From the NCBI RefSeq assembly GCF_902833085.1, contig NZ_CADFEB010000002.1:1-64000 (forward strand): a stretch of 64,000 nt of DNA. Direction: 5' to 3'. The notes under the pieces were generated by a model. It worked only from the letters and a program-made list of their open reading frames with translations. It made no database searches and was not told the DNA's origin. A program made the translations under genes and the position numbers. Source of the DNA: Burkholderia ubonensis (lineage in GTDB: Bacteria > Pseudomonadota > Gammaproteobacteria > Burkholderiales > Burkholderiaceae). Below, piece after piece: positions 8,162 through 17,018 of the stretch (its first letter is position 1; each line of letters opens with the position of its first letter).

Positions 8162-8572
8162 ATGTCGCACACGGAAATGCTCGAAGGCGGCTGTGCCTGC
8201 GGCGCGATCCGTTACCGGATCAAGCACATCCCGACCGACGCCGGCTTCTGCCATTGCCGGCTATGTCGGAAGACGACCGGGGCGGCGGTGGTCGCGTCCG
8301 CGTCGCTGCCGCTCGATGCGTTCGAATACCTGAGCGGCGAGCCGGTCGTCTACGCGTCGAGCGCGTGGGGCGAGCGGCGCTTTTGCGGGCGTTGCGGCGC
8401 GCAGCTCGAATACCGGCTGCGCCATGCGCCGCGGACGGTCGAGCTCAACTACGCGACGCTCGACGACCCGTCGAGAATTCGCGCTGCGTGGCATATCTGG
8501 TACGCCAGCCGGTTTCCCGGCATCGAGATCGGCGACGACTTGCCGAAGCATGACGACGGCGGCGAGGACTGA
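8162..8572 (+). CDS. GFA family zinc protein (CENP-V/GFA fold)
   Basis: 136 residues with the full metal-ligand set of the GFA (glutathione-dependent formaldehyde-activating enzyme) family: CAC at 11-13, CHCRLC at 30-35 and CGRC at 75-78. The family fold binds structural and catalytic zinc; very few members are proven to act on S-hydroxymethylglutathione, so the substrate is not assigned. Stands alone between the IclR gene and a convergent EAL gene. Confidence 0.88.
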   Translation: MSHTEMLEGGCACGAIRYRIKHIPTDAGFCHCRLCRKTTGAAVVASASLPLDAFEYLSGEPVVYASSAWGERRFCGRCGAQLEYRLRHAPRTVELNYATLDDPSRIRAAWHIWYASRFPGIEIGDDLPKHDDGGED

Positions 8573-8618
8573 CGCACGCCGCCGCGCGGCCACAACCCGC
8601 CACCCGTCACCCGCCGCC

Positions 8619-9422
8619 TCAGGCTGACACCACCTTCGCGAACACCGGCCCCTGCATGAACCGCACGTCGTGCTGGCGCAGCAGCTCGCACTGCGTCTCG
8701 TCGACGACGCCGTCGAAGATCAGCGGAATCCGCACGCGCTGCGCATACCCGACGAGCGCCTTGACCATCCCGTCGCGCAACGCGATGCCCGCGTCCATCT
8801 TGATGTAGTCCGGCCGCGCCATGTCCGATTCGACCGCGAGGATGCGGCCCGGGTCGGGCAGCTTGTCCGCGACCCTGAAGCCGTGATGCTGGTAGCTGCG
8901 CGTCAGGTAGCCGAGGAAGGTCTTGTGCGCGACCGCGGCGGCCGGCAGCTCGATCACGACCCGCTCGGGCGGCAGCCCGAAGCGCTGCAGCACCGACGAG
9001 AAGTGCTTGCCGTGGTCGTACTTCACGCTCTTCAGCAGCCGCTCGTGCACGCGCAGGAACAGCAGCCCGTGGCGCTGCGCGCCGAAGAAGTTGATCGCGT
9101 GCAGCGCGCGCGACAGGCGGTCGACCGCGACCAGCGCCTGGTCGTCCGCGGCCGAATCGAACGGATCGGGCGCGGTGCCCGTCGCCAGCGTCACCGCCTG
9201 GAAGCCGAGTTCGTCGCCGTAGCGCTCGATCGCGTCGGCGAACGACGTCGACTGCGGTGCGCCCGGCATCGTCACGTCGTAGATCGGCTCGTACGCGCTG
9301 TTCAGCGTCAGCTCGGGCAGGTGCGCGCACGCGGTGCCGCCCTCGGCGAGCGCAACGTGATCCCGCAGGAACGGCAACTGCCCGGCGCGGGTGACCAGCT
9401 CGGGAATGGTAGGCGGAATCAT
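8619..9422 (-). CDS. Degenerate EAL-domain protein
   Basis: About 267 residues of EAL fold (NFFGAQRHGLLFLRVHERLL; RVVIELP; DYIKMDAG; QCELLRQHDVRFMQGPVFA). The signature EAL is replaced: SAYEPIYDV occupies the usual E(A)xxR start, and VVIELPAAAV replaces the metal-binding ELTE segment. Most catalytic glutamates of cyclic-di-GMP phosphodiesterases are therefore missing, so it is probably a c-di-GMP receptor or a protein-interaction module rather than an enzyme. The start at 9422 is tentative; an in-frame ATG at 9470 adds 16 residues. Confidence 0.75.
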   Translation of the reverse strand: MIPPTIPELVTRAGQLPFLRDHVALAEGGTACAHLPELTLNSAYEPIYDVTMPGAPQSTSFADAIERYGDELGFQAVTLATGTAPDPFDSAADDQALVAVDRLSRALHAINFFGAQRHGLLFLRVHERLLKSVKYDHGKHFSSVLQRFGLPPERVVIELPAAAVAHKTFLGYLTRSYQHHGFRVADKLPDPGRILAVESDMARPDYIKMDAGIALRDGMVKALVGYAQRVRIPLIFDGVVDETQCELLRQHDVRFMQGPVFAKVVSA

Positions 9423-9755
9423 GGGGAAGTCAGCATGGAAAAACGGCGGCCGAACGGGCCGCCTCATCACTCGATAGTAGCAGCGCGCGCCGCGCTCGGC
9501 TTGGCGATTCGCTCATATGGTTATCCCGCCGGCAGTCGTTGCTTAGGGTTTACGTTGTTTTCACTATCCGTAATTGGTTTTACTATTCGTAAATCCTGAG
9601 TTTGTCGTCGATCAAGAAAGACAGCATTCGGGCGTCGTCGGACGATGCCCTGTCCCCGATTCAACAGGAAGCAAGGAGCGAGACGTGGCGGGTGAGACGA
9701 AATGGACGTCGCAGGCGGGCACGGTGTTGCCCGCGCGACAGGGTGGAGCGGACGG
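9423..9755. promoter_or_regulatory. Divergent promoter region, EAL gene / aromatic operon
   Basis: 333 bases with no convincing gene. The segment 9540-9600 is markedly AT-rich for this genome and holds the tandem repeat listed separately. Leader sequence of the hydroxylase operon follows, with GGAG at 9745-9748 seven bases before the ATG at 9756. Confidence 0.5.
9563..9592 (+). repeat. Tandem direct repeat, 19-bp period (putative activator site)
   Basis: ACTATCCGTAA (9563-9573) recurs as ACTATTCGTAA (9582-9592), one mismatch, repeat period 19 bases, each copy preceded by TTTT. Placed about 165-190 bases before the hydroxylase start in an AT-rich patch. Direct repeats of about two helical turns are typical sites for AraC-type and some other activators. 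No regulator gene is adjacent, so the binding protein is unknown. Confidence 0.45.
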
Positions 9756-11432
9756 ATGGCGACCATGAGCATCGATTACCAGACCCTGAAGTTTGCGTAC
9801 CGGCCGCGCGCGGAGCGCGGCGCCGACAGCGACGCGGCGATCCATCCGGTGATCGTCGTCGGCGCGGGCCCGGTCGGCCTGTCCGCCGCGATCGACCTCG
9901 CGCAGCAGGGCGTGCCCGTCGTGCTGCTCGACGACGACGACACGCTGTCCACCGGCTCGCGCGCAATCTGCTTCGCGAAGCGCACGCTCGAGATCTTCGA
10001 CCGGCTCGGCTGCGGCGAGCGCTTCGTCGACAAGGGCGTGAGCTGGCACGTCGGCAAGGTGTTCCTGCAGGACGAGCAGCTCTATGCGTTCGACCTGCTG
10101 CCCGAGGCGGGGCATGCGCGTCCGGCGTTCATCAACCTGCAGCAGTACTACGTGGAAGGCTATCTGGCCGAGCGCGCGTTCGCGCTGCCGAATCTCGACA
10201 TCCGCTGGAAGCACAAGGTGACGGGCCTCGTGCAGTCGGACGCGGGCGCGGAACTGACGGTCGAGACGCCGGAAGGCGTCGAGACGCTGCGCGCGCGGTA
10301 CGTGATCGCGGCGGACGGCTCGCGCAGCCCGGTGCGCACGATGATGGGGCTCGAGAGCCACGGCCGCACGTTCAAGGATCGCTTCCTGATCGCCGACGTG
10401 AAGATGAAGGCGGAGTTTCCGACCGAGCGCTGGTTCTGGTTCGATCCGCCGTTCCACCGCAACCAGTCGGTGCTGCTGCACCGCCAGCCGGACAACGTGT
10501 GGCGCATCGACTTCCAGCTCGGCTGGGACGCCGATCCGGTCGCGGAGAAGCAGCCGGAGCGCGTGATCCCGCGCGTGCGCGCGCTGCTCGGCGCGGACGT
10601 CGAGTTCGAACTGGAGTGGGTGAGCGTCTACACGTTCCGCTGCCAGCGGATGGATGCGTTTCGCCACGGCCGCGTGCTGTTCGCCGGCGACTCGGCGCAT
10701 GGCGTGTCGCCGTTCGGCGCGCGCGGCGCGAACAGCGGCGTGCAGGACGCCGACAACCTCGCGTGGAAGCTGAAGCTCGTGCTCGACGGCCGCGCGGCCG
10801 AGCGCCTGCTCGACACGTATGCGAGCGAACGCGAGTTCGCGGCCGACGAGAACATCCGCAACTCGACGCGCTCGACCGATTTCATCACGCCGAAGAGCCC
10901 CGTGTCCCGCGTGTTCCGCGACGCGACGCTGAAGCTTGCGCGCGACTGCGAATTCGCGCGCAAGCTCGTCAACAGCGGGCGCCTGTCGGTGCCCGCGGTA
11001 CTCGCCGATTCGCCGCTGAACACGCCCGACCGCAAGGGCGACGCGTTCGCGTGCGCGATGCGTCCGGGCGCGGCGGCCGCCGACGCGCCGGTGCAGGCGC
11101 ACGGCGCGGCCGGCTGGCTGCTGCGGCATCTGTGCGACGGCTTCACGGGCGTGCTGTTCGGCCTGCCCGGCGACGCCGCCGCGCTCGCGCAAGCGCTCGC
11201 CGGCCATGCGCTGCCGGTGAAGCCGGTGCTCGTCGTGCCGAAGGGCCAGGCGCGCGACGTGCCGGGCGTCGACGTCGTGGAGGACGTCGACGGGCTGGCC
11301 GCAGCGCGCTATGACGCGCAGCCCGGCACGTTCTACCTGCTGCGGCCCGACCAGCACGTGTGCGCGCGGATGCGCGCGCTCGACCGGCAGGCGGTGGGCG
11401 ACGCGCTCGCGCGCGCGACCTGCGCGGCCTGA
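9756..11432 (+). CDS. FAD-dependent aromatic hydroxylase, MhaA/MhpA-like
   Basis: 558-residue class A flavoprotein monooxygenase. It shows the Rossmann motif VIVVGAGPVGLSAAIDLA, the YVIAADGSRSPVR segment (DG motif), and VLFAGDSAHGVSPFGARGAN (GD motif), then a C-terminal thioredoxin-like domain as in MhpA/PheA hydroxylases. It is immediately followed by a DUF2783 gene, an aromatic acid symporter, hmgA and fahA, so the likely reaction is 3-hydroxyphenylacetate (or similar) to homogentisate. In Pseudomonas putida that step is done by MhaA with the small coupling protein MhaB. Start chosen for GGAG 7 bases upstream. Confidence 0.8.
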   Translation: MATMSIDYQTLKFAYRPRAERGADSDAAIHPVIVVGAGPVGLSAAIDLAQQGVPVVLLDDDDTLSTGSRAICFAKRTLEIFDRLGCGERFVDKGVSWHVGKVFLQDEQLYAFDLLPEAGHARPAFINLQQYYVEGYLAERAFALPNLDIRWKHKVTGLVQSDAGAELTVETPEGVETLRARYVIAADGSRSPVRTMMGLESHGRTFKDRFLIADVKMKAEFPTERWFWFDPPFHRNQSVLLHRQPDNVWRIDFQLGWDADPVAEKQPERVIPRVRALLGADVEFELEWVSVYTFRCQRMDAFRHGRVLFAGDSAHGVSPFGARGANSGVQDADNLAWKLKLVLDGRAAERLLDTYASEREFAADENIRNSTRSTDFITPKSPVSRVFRDATLKLARDCEFARKLVNSGRLSVPAVLADSPLNTPDRKGDAFACAMRPGAAAADAPVQAHGAAGWLLRHLCDGFTGVLFGLPGDAAALAQALAGHALPVKPVLVVPKGQARDVPGVDVVEDVDGLAAARYDAQPGTFYLLRPDQHVCARMRALDRQAVGDALARATCAA

Positions 11433-11460
11433 CTGCCAACCAGACATCGGAGACACCGCC

Positions 11461-11694
11461 ATGCATCACCATCTCGACACCCGCCTGCGCCTGGCCGATC
11501 CGGACGCGTTCTACGAAGCGCTGATCGACATGCATCGCGACCTGACCGACGGCGACAGCCAGCTCGTCAACGCGAAGCTGATCCTGCTGCTCGCGAACCA
11601 GATCGGCGACCTCGGCGTGCTGCGCGAAGCGATGGCGCTCGCGCGCCAGGGTGTGACGCCGCCCACGCATCCGGCCGCGGAGGCCGTGCAATGA
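11461..11694 (+). CDS. DUF2783 small protein, candidate coupling subunit (MhaB-like)
   Basis: 77-residue soluble acidic protein (MHHHLDTRLRLADPD, then LIDMHRDLTDGDSQLVNAKL and LLLANQIGDLGVL). It matches what I know of DUF2783, a family found next to flavoprotein hydroxylases. It lies 28 bases after the hydroxylase and its stop overlaps the transporter start (ATGA). By size and position it resembles MhaB, the small protein that couples NADH oxidation to hydroxylation in 3-hydroxyphenylacetate hydroxylase. The functional link is inference. Confidence 0.7.
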   Translation: MHHHLDTRLRLADPDAFYEALIDMHRDLTDGDSQLVNAKLILLLANQIGDLGVLREAMALARQGVTPPTHPAAEAVQ

Positions 11695-13046
11695 GCGCCG
11701 CGCCGAGTGCCGCACGCACGCTCGAAGTCGAGTGCGTCATCGACGACCCCCATCGTCCTGCATTTCACTGGATGCTGCTCGCGCTGTGCGGGCTGTGCCT
11801 CGTGATCGACGGCTTCGATGCGCAGGCGATGGGCTACGTCGCGCCGAGCGTGATCGCCGAGTGGGGCGTGCCGAAGCAGGCGCTCGGCCCGGTGTTCAGC
11901 GCGAGCCTGTTCGGGATGCTGCTCGGCGCGCTCGGCCTGTCGGTGCTGGCCGACCGGATCGGGCGGCGGCCGGTGCTGATCGGCGCGACGCTGTTCTTCG
12001 CGCTGACGATGCTCGCGACGCCGTTCGCGGGCTCGATCCCGGTGCTGATGGCGCTGCGCTTCGTCACGGGCCTCGGCCTCGGCTGCATCATGCCCAATGC
12101 GATGGCGCTGGTCGGCGAGTTCAGCCCGGCCGCGCATCGCGTGAAGCGGATGATGATCGTGTCGTGCGGCTTCACGCTCGGCGCGGCGCTCGGCGGCTTC
12201 ATCAGCGCTGCGCTGATCCCGGCGCTCGGCTGGCGCGCGGTGTTCTTCGTCGGCGGCGCGGTGCCGCTCGTGCTCGCGGTCGCGATGGCCGCGCGGCTGC
12301 CGGAGTCGCTGCAGTTCCTGGTGCTGAAGGGCCGCGATGCGCAGGCGCGCGACTGGCTCGCGCGCTTCGCGCCCGAAGCCGGCATCGACGCCGGCACGCG
12401 CGTCGTCGTGCGCGAGCAGGCGCCGAGCGGCGCGCCGGTCGCGGAACTGTTCCGCGACGGCCGGCTGCCGGTCACGCTGCTGTTGTGGTCGATCAGCTTC
12501 ATGAACCTGATCGACCTGTATTTCCTGTCGAACTGGCTGCCGACGGTGATGCGCGACGCCGGCTATGCGCCCGGCACCGCGGTGATCGTCGGCACCGTGC
12601 TGCAGACGGGCGGTGTGATCGGCACGCTGTCGCTCGGCTGGTTCATCGAGCGCTACGGCTTCATGCGCGTGCTGTTCGCGTGCTTCGCGTGCGCGGCGGT
12701 GTCGGTCGGGCTGATCGGCTCGGTCGCGCATGCATTGCCGTGGCTGCTGCTCGTCGTGTTCGCGGGCGGCTTCTGCGTGGTCGGCGGCCAGCCGGCCGTC
12801 AACGCGCTCGCGGGCCAGTACTACCCGACGTCGCTGCGCTCGACGGGCATCGGCTGGAGCCTCGGCATCGGCCGGATCGGCTCGGTGCTCGGGCCGCTCG
12901 TCGGCGGACACCTGATTGCGCTCGACTGGTCGAACGACGCGCTGTTCCATGCGGCGGCGGTGCCGGTGCTGTGTTCGGCGCTGTTCGTGCTCGGGCTTGC
13001 AAACGTGACGCGGCGGCGCGGTGCCGAGACACCGCGCGCCGTCTGA
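11691..13046 (+). CDS. Aromatic acid:H+ symporter (MFS, AAHS family)
   Basis: 451 residues, 12 predicted membrane segments. The AAHS marks are present: an acidic residue in the first helix (LVIDGFDAQAMGY), the loop 2-3 motif LADRIGRRPVLIG, and the long central loop after helix 6. Transports small aromatic carboxylates such as benzoate, hydroxyphenylacetate or gentisate; the operon suggests a hydroxyphenylacetate. The start overlaps the DUF2783 stop by 4 bases, and hmgA begins 20 bases downstream. Confidence 0.87.
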   Translation: MSAAPSAARTLEVECVIDDPHRPAFHWMLLALCGLCLVIDGFDAQAMGYVAPSVIAEWGVPKQALGPVFSASLFGMLLGALGLSVLADRIGRRPVLIGATLFFALTMLATPFAGSIPVLMALRFVTGLGLGCIMPNAMALVGEFSPAAHRVKRMMIVSCGFTLGAALGGFISAALIPALGWRAVFFVGGAVPLVLAVAMAARLPESLQFLVLKGRDAQARDWLARFAPEAGIDAGTRVVVREQAPSGAPVAELFRDGRLPVTLLLWSISFMNLIDLYFLSNWLPTVMRDAGYAPGTAVIVGTVLQTGGVIGTLSLGWFIERYGFMRVLFACFACAAVSVGLIGSVAHALPWLLLVVFAGGFCVVGGQPAVNALAGQYYPTSLRSTGIGWSLGIGRIGSVLGPLVGGHLIALDWSNDALFHAAAVPVLCSALFVLGLANVTRRRGAETPRAV

Positions 13047-13066
13047 ATTGAGGGAGAACTGAAACG

Positions 13067-14401
13067 ATGACGCTTGACCTGTCGAAACCGGCGAGTGCCG
13101 GCTACCTGAGCGGATTCGCGAACGAATTCGCGACCGAGGCGCTGCCGGGCGCGTTGCCGCACGGCCGCAATTCGCCGCAGCGCGCGCCGTATGGGCTGTA
13201 CGCGGAGCAGCTGTCCGGCACCGCGTTCACCGCGCCGCGCAGCCACAACCGCCGCTCGTGGCTGTACCGGATCCGGCCGGCGGCCGTGCACCGGCCGTTC
13301 GAGCCGTTCGCGGGCCCGCAGCGGCTCGTCGCGGAATTCGGCGATTCGCCGGACGTGCCGCCGACGCCGCCGAACCAGCTGCGCTGGGACCCGCTGCCGA
13401 TGCCGGCCGAGCCGGTCGATTTTATCGAAGGCTGGGTGACGATGGCGGGCAACGGCTCGGCCGCGGCGATGAACGGCTGCGCGATTCACCTGTACGCGGC
13501 GAACCGCTCGATGCAGGACCGCTTCTTCTACAACACCGACGGCGAGCTGCTGATCGTCCCGCAGCAGGGGCGCCTGTTCATCGCGACCGAATTCGGCCGG
13601 CTTGACGTCGAGCCGTTCGAGATCGCGGTGATCCCGCGCGGCGTGCGCTTCACGGTCGCGCTGCCGGACGGCGACGCGCGCGGCTACATCTGCGAGAACT
13701 TCGGCGCGCAGCTGCGCCTGCCGGACCTCGGGCCGATCGGCTCGAACGGCCTCGCGAACCCGCGCGATTTCGTCACCCCGCAGGCTGCCTACGAGGATCG
13801 CGAAGGCGCGTTCGAACTGGTCACGAAGCTGAACGGGCGCCTCTGGCGCGCGGACATCGGCCATTCGCCGCTCGACGTCGTCGCGTGGCACGGCAACTAC
13901 GCGCCGTACAAATACGACCTGCGCCTGTTCAACACGATCGGCTCGATCAGCTACGACCATCCCGATCCGTCGATCTTCCTCGTGCTGCAGTCGCCGAGCG
14001 ACACGCCGGGCGTCGACACGATCGACTTCGTGATCTTCCCGCCGCGCTGGCTCGCGGCCGAGGACACGTTCCGCCCGCCCTGGTTCCACCGCAACGTCGC
14101 GAGCGAATTCATGGGCCTCGTGCACGGCGCGTACGACGCGAAGGCCGAAGGCTTCGTGCCGGGCGGCGCGAGCCTGCACAACTGCATGTCGGGCCACGGC
14201 CCGGACGCGGAGACGTTCGAGAAGGCGTCCGCGAGCGACACGACGAAGCCGCACAAGGTCGACGACACGATGGCGTTCATGTTCGAGACCCGCACGCTGA
14301 TCCGGCCGACGCGCTTCGCGCTCGACACCGCGCAGTTGCAGGCGAACTACTTCGAATGCTGGCAAGGCATCCAGAAACACTTCAATCCGGAGCAACGATG
14401 A
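13067..14401 (+). CDS. hmgA: Homogentisate 1,2-dioxygenase
   Basis: 444 residues, normal length. Opens the ring of homogentisate to maleylacetoacetate. The iron ligands are visible in [11 protein letters not shown] (His and Glu) and [15 protein letters not shown] (His), with [10 protein letters not shown] at the N-terminus. GAGGGAGAA precedes the ATG. Stop overlaps the fahA start by 4 bases (ATGA). Maleylacetoacetate isomerase (maiA/hmgC) is not in this window, so the operon is incomplete for the pathway. Confidence 0.97.
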   Translation: MTLDLSKPASAGYLSGFANEFATEALPGALPHGRNSPQRAPYGLYAEQLSGTAFTAPRSHNRRSWLYRIRPAAVHRPFEPFAGPQRLVAEFGDSPDVPPTPPNQLRWDPLPMPAEPVDFIEGWVTMAGNGSAAAMNGCAIHLYAANRSMQDRFFYNTDGELLIVPQQGRLFIATEFGRLDVEPFEIAVIPRGVRFTVALPDGDARGYICENFGAQLRLPDLGPIGSNGLANPRDFVTPQAAYEDREGAFELVTKLNGRLWRADIGHSPLDVVAWHGNYAPYKYDLRLFNTIGSISYDHPDPSIFLVLQSPSDTPGVDTIDFVIFPPRWLAAEDTFRPPWFHRNVASEFMGLVHGAYDAKAEGFVPGGASLHNCMSGHGPDAETFEKASASDTTKPHKVDDTMAFMFETRTLIRPTRFALDTAQLQANYFECWQGIQKHFNPEQR

Positions 14402-15705
14402 GCATGTCCCCCGAACTGCGCGCGACGCTCGACCCGGCGCGCAAGAGCTGGATCGAAGCGGCGAACGATCCCGCGTGCGACTTCCCGATCCAGAACCTGC
14501 CGTTCGGCATCTTCAGCGATGCGAAGCAAACGGCGCGGCGCGCGGGCGTCGCGCTCGGCGACCAGATCGTCGATCTCGCGGCGCTGGCGCGCGCGGGCCT
14601 CGTGACATTGCCGGCCGGCGCCCGCGACGTGTTCGCGCAGCCGACGCTGAATGCGTTCATCGCGCTCGGCCGCGACGCATGGCGCGGCCTGCGCGTGCAA
14701 TTGAGCGCGCTGTTCGCGCGCGATGCCGCGCGGCTGCGCGACGATGCGTCGCTGCGCGCGCAGGCGCTGGTGCCGCAGCGCGATGCGACGCTGCATCTGC
14801 CGGTCGACATCCCCGGCTATACGGATTTCTATTCGTCGAAGGAGCATGCGACCAACGTCGGCTCGATGTTCCGCGATCCGAAGAACGCGCTGCTGCCGAA
14901 CTGGTCGGAGATGCCGATCGGCTACAACGGCCGCGCGTCGTCGGTGGTCGTGAGCGGCACGCCGGTGCGGCGCCCGAACGGGCAACTGAAGCTGCCCGAC
15001 CAGGAGCGTCCGGTGTTCGGCGCGTGCCGCAAGCTCGACATCGAGCTGGAGACGGGCTTCATCGTCGGCAAGGGCAACGCGCTCGGCGAGCCGATCGCGT
15101 GCGAGGACGCGGAAGCGCACATCTTCGGGATGGTGCTGCTGAACGACTGGAGCGCGCGCGACATCCAGCAGTGGGAATACGTGCCGCTCGGACCGTTCAA
15201 CGCGAAGAGCTTCGCGACGACGATCTCGCCGTGGATCGTCACGCTCGACGCGCTCGAGCCGTTCCGCACCGCGCAGCCCGAGCAATCGCCGCAGCCGCTC
15301 GCGTATCTGCGGCATGCCGGCGCGCACGGCTTTGACGTCGCGCTCGAAGTGACGCTGCGCGCGGAAGGTGCGCCGGAAGCGACGACGATCTGCCGCACCA
15401 ACTTCAAGCACATGTACTGGACGATGGCGCAGCAGCTCGCGCATCACACGGTGTCGGGCTGCAACACGCGGGTCGGCGACCTGATGGGCTCGGGCACGAT
15501 CAGCGGGCCGGCGAAGGATTCGTTCGGCAGCCTGCTCGAGCTGACGTGGAACGGCAAGGAGCCGGTCGCGCTGACGGGCGGCGGCAGCCGCGCGTTCATC
15601 GAGGACGGCGACGAGCTCACGCTCGCGGGCTGGTGCCAGGGCGACGGCTATCGCGTCGGCTTCGGCACGTGCGCCGGCAAGATCCTGCCGGCGGCGAAGG
15701 GGTAA
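14398..15705 (+). CDS. fahA: Fumarylacetoacetase
   Basis: 435 residues; hydrolyses fumarylacetoacetate to fumarate and acetoacetate, the last step of tyrosine/homogentisate breakdown. Catalytic and metal residues lie in [20 protein letters not shown] (Asp and the catalytic His), [12 protein letters not shown] (Glu ligands) and [19 protein letters not shown] (Asp ligand). The ATG overlaps the hmgA stop; a second ATG two codons later is possible. Last gene of the operon. Confidence 0.96.
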   Translation: MSMSPELRATLDPARKSWIEAANDPACDFPIQNLPFGIFSDAKQTARRAGVALGDQIVDLAALARAGLVTLPAGARDVFAQPTLNAFIALGRDAWRGLRVQLSALFARDAARLRDDASLRAQALVPQRDATLHLPVDIPGYTDFYSSKEHATNVGSMFRDPKNALLPNWSEMPIGYNGRASSVVVSGTPVRRPNGQLKLPDQERPVFGACRKLDIELETGFIVGKGNALGEPIACEDAEAHIFGMVLLNDWSARDIQQWEYVPLGPFNAKSFATTISPWIVTLDALEPFRTAQPEQSPQPLAYLRHAGAHGFDVALEVTLRAEGAPEATTICRTNFKHMYWTMAQQLAHHTVSGCNTRVGDLMGSGTISGPAKDSFGSLLELTWNGKEPVALTGGGSRAFIEDGDELTLAGWCQGDGYRVGFGTCAGKILPAAKG

Positions 15706-15713
15706 TGCACGCG

Positions 15714-15746
15714 CGCTGGCGGTCCGTCAGGCACGGATCGCCAGCG
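15714..15746 (+). terminator. Terminator-like hairpin after fahA (no U tract)
   Basis: CGCTGGCGGTCCGT (15714-15727) pairs with ACGGATCGCCAGCG (15733-15746) around a 5-base loop CAGGC, with one G-T position. It lies 9 bases after the fahA stop and just before the convergent MFS gene. There is no T run, so intrinsic termination is doubtful; it may instead protect the 3' end. Confidence 0.4.
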
Positions 15747-15765
15747 GGCGCGCCGCGCGCCGGCC

Positions 15766-16926
15766 CTAGACCGCGCGCTGCAGCGCGGCCCGGCGTTCCC
15801 ACAGCGCCGCGCAGACGAACGCGGCGACGCTGGCAACCAGCACGCCGACCAGCGCGTTGCTGCCGAGCTGCTCCATCAGCGCGCCCGCGACGAGCGGGCC
15901 GCCGAAGCTCGCGGCACTCCACGACGCGGACACGAGCGAGCTCGCGGTGACGAGCGCGGCGCCCCGGAAGCGCTCGCCGCAGGCGACGAGCGACAGCGTG
16001 TAGATGCTGCCCGCTGCTGCGCCGAGCACCAACAGGAGCGGCCAGCACAGCCACGGATTCGTGATGACGAACGGCAGCAGCGGCAGGCCGGCGAGCACGA
16101 TCCAGCCGGCGCCGAGATGTACGCGTTCGCGGCCGAGCTTGTCCGCGAGCCAGCCGATCGGGAACTGCATCGCGGTGTCGCCGAACAGCATGATCGACGC
16201 GAGCAGCACCGCGGTCCCGCTCGCGACGCCGCGATCCATCGCATAGAGCGGCAGCAGCGACAGCGCGAGCGTGTCGAACAGCGCGAAGAAGCCGGTGCCG
16301 ATGATGAGCGCGGGCATGCGCGGCAGCACGCTGCGCCAGTGATCGTGGCCCGCGTGATGCGCGTCGTCGCCGGCGAGCGGCGCGCGGCGGATCGACGCGA
16401 GCGACGGCAGCGCGAGCAGGAACAGCGCGCCGCATAGCGCGAAGCGGATGCCGGTGAAGCCCGAAATCTGGCTGACGAGCACCGGGCCCGCCATCTGGAA
16501 CAGCGTGAAGTTGGTCGCGTAGATCGCGACGACGCGGCCGCGCGTCGAATCGTCGGCGAGCTGGTTGACCCATGCCTCGCCGATCGTGAACAGCAGCATC
16601 AGCGCGGCGCCGCACAGCACGCGCAGCACGCCCCACACGACGAGGTTCGACGTGAACTGCATCACGGCGGTGGCCGCGGCGAGCAGCAGCACCGACGCGA
16701 CGATCGCGCGGCGTGCGCCGAAGCGGCGCGCGAGCGCGGTGACGAACGGCACGATCGCCAGGCCGCCGCCGGCCTGCGCGGCCGTCAGCATGCCGACGAC
16801 GTTGGTGCCGTGCCCGGCTTCGGTCAGCGCGAGTGCGGTGAGGGGAAGGGTGGCGCCGGTGCCCAGGCCGACGACCGCGACGCTCAGAATGAGCGCCAGG
16901 AAATCTCGATTAAGAATGGCTTTCAT
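15766..16926 (-). CDS. MFS transporter, drug/sugar efflux type
   Basis: 386 residues, 12 hydrophobic segments. Begins MKAILNRDFLALILSVAVVGLGTGATLPL; the loop between helices 2 and 3 reads ALARRFGARRAIVAS and a symmetrical ADKLGRERVHLGAG follows helix 8. No substrate marker is visible. It is convergent with fahA and 92 bases downstream of a second MFS gene on the same strand, but the two proteins are different subfamilies. Confidence 0.75.
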   Translation of the reverse strand: MKAILNRDFLALILSVAVVGLGTGATLPLTALALTEAGHGTNVVGMLTAAQAGGGLAIVPFVTALARRFGARRAIVASVLLLAAATAVMQFTSNLVVWGVLRVLCGAALMLLFTIGEAWVNQLADDSTRGRVVAIYATNFTLFQMAGPVLVSQISGFTGIRFALCGALFLLALPSLASIRRAPLAGDDAHHAGHDHWRSVLPRMPALIIGTGFFALFDTLALSLLPLYAMDRGVASGTAVLLASIMLFGDTAMQFPIGWLADKLGRERVHLGAGWIVLAGLPLLPFVITNPWLCWPLLLVLGAAAGSIYTLSLVACGERFRGAALVTASSLVSASWSAASFGGPLVAGALMEQLGSNALVGVLVASVAAFVCAALWERRAALQRAV

Positions 16927-17018
16927 CGGCCGAGATGCTACACCGGCGGGTCGTGACGGTCCATGAAGGCCGTCATGTGCGGAATGTTCGATTCCCGCGC
17001 GGCGAAACCGCCTTTGCG

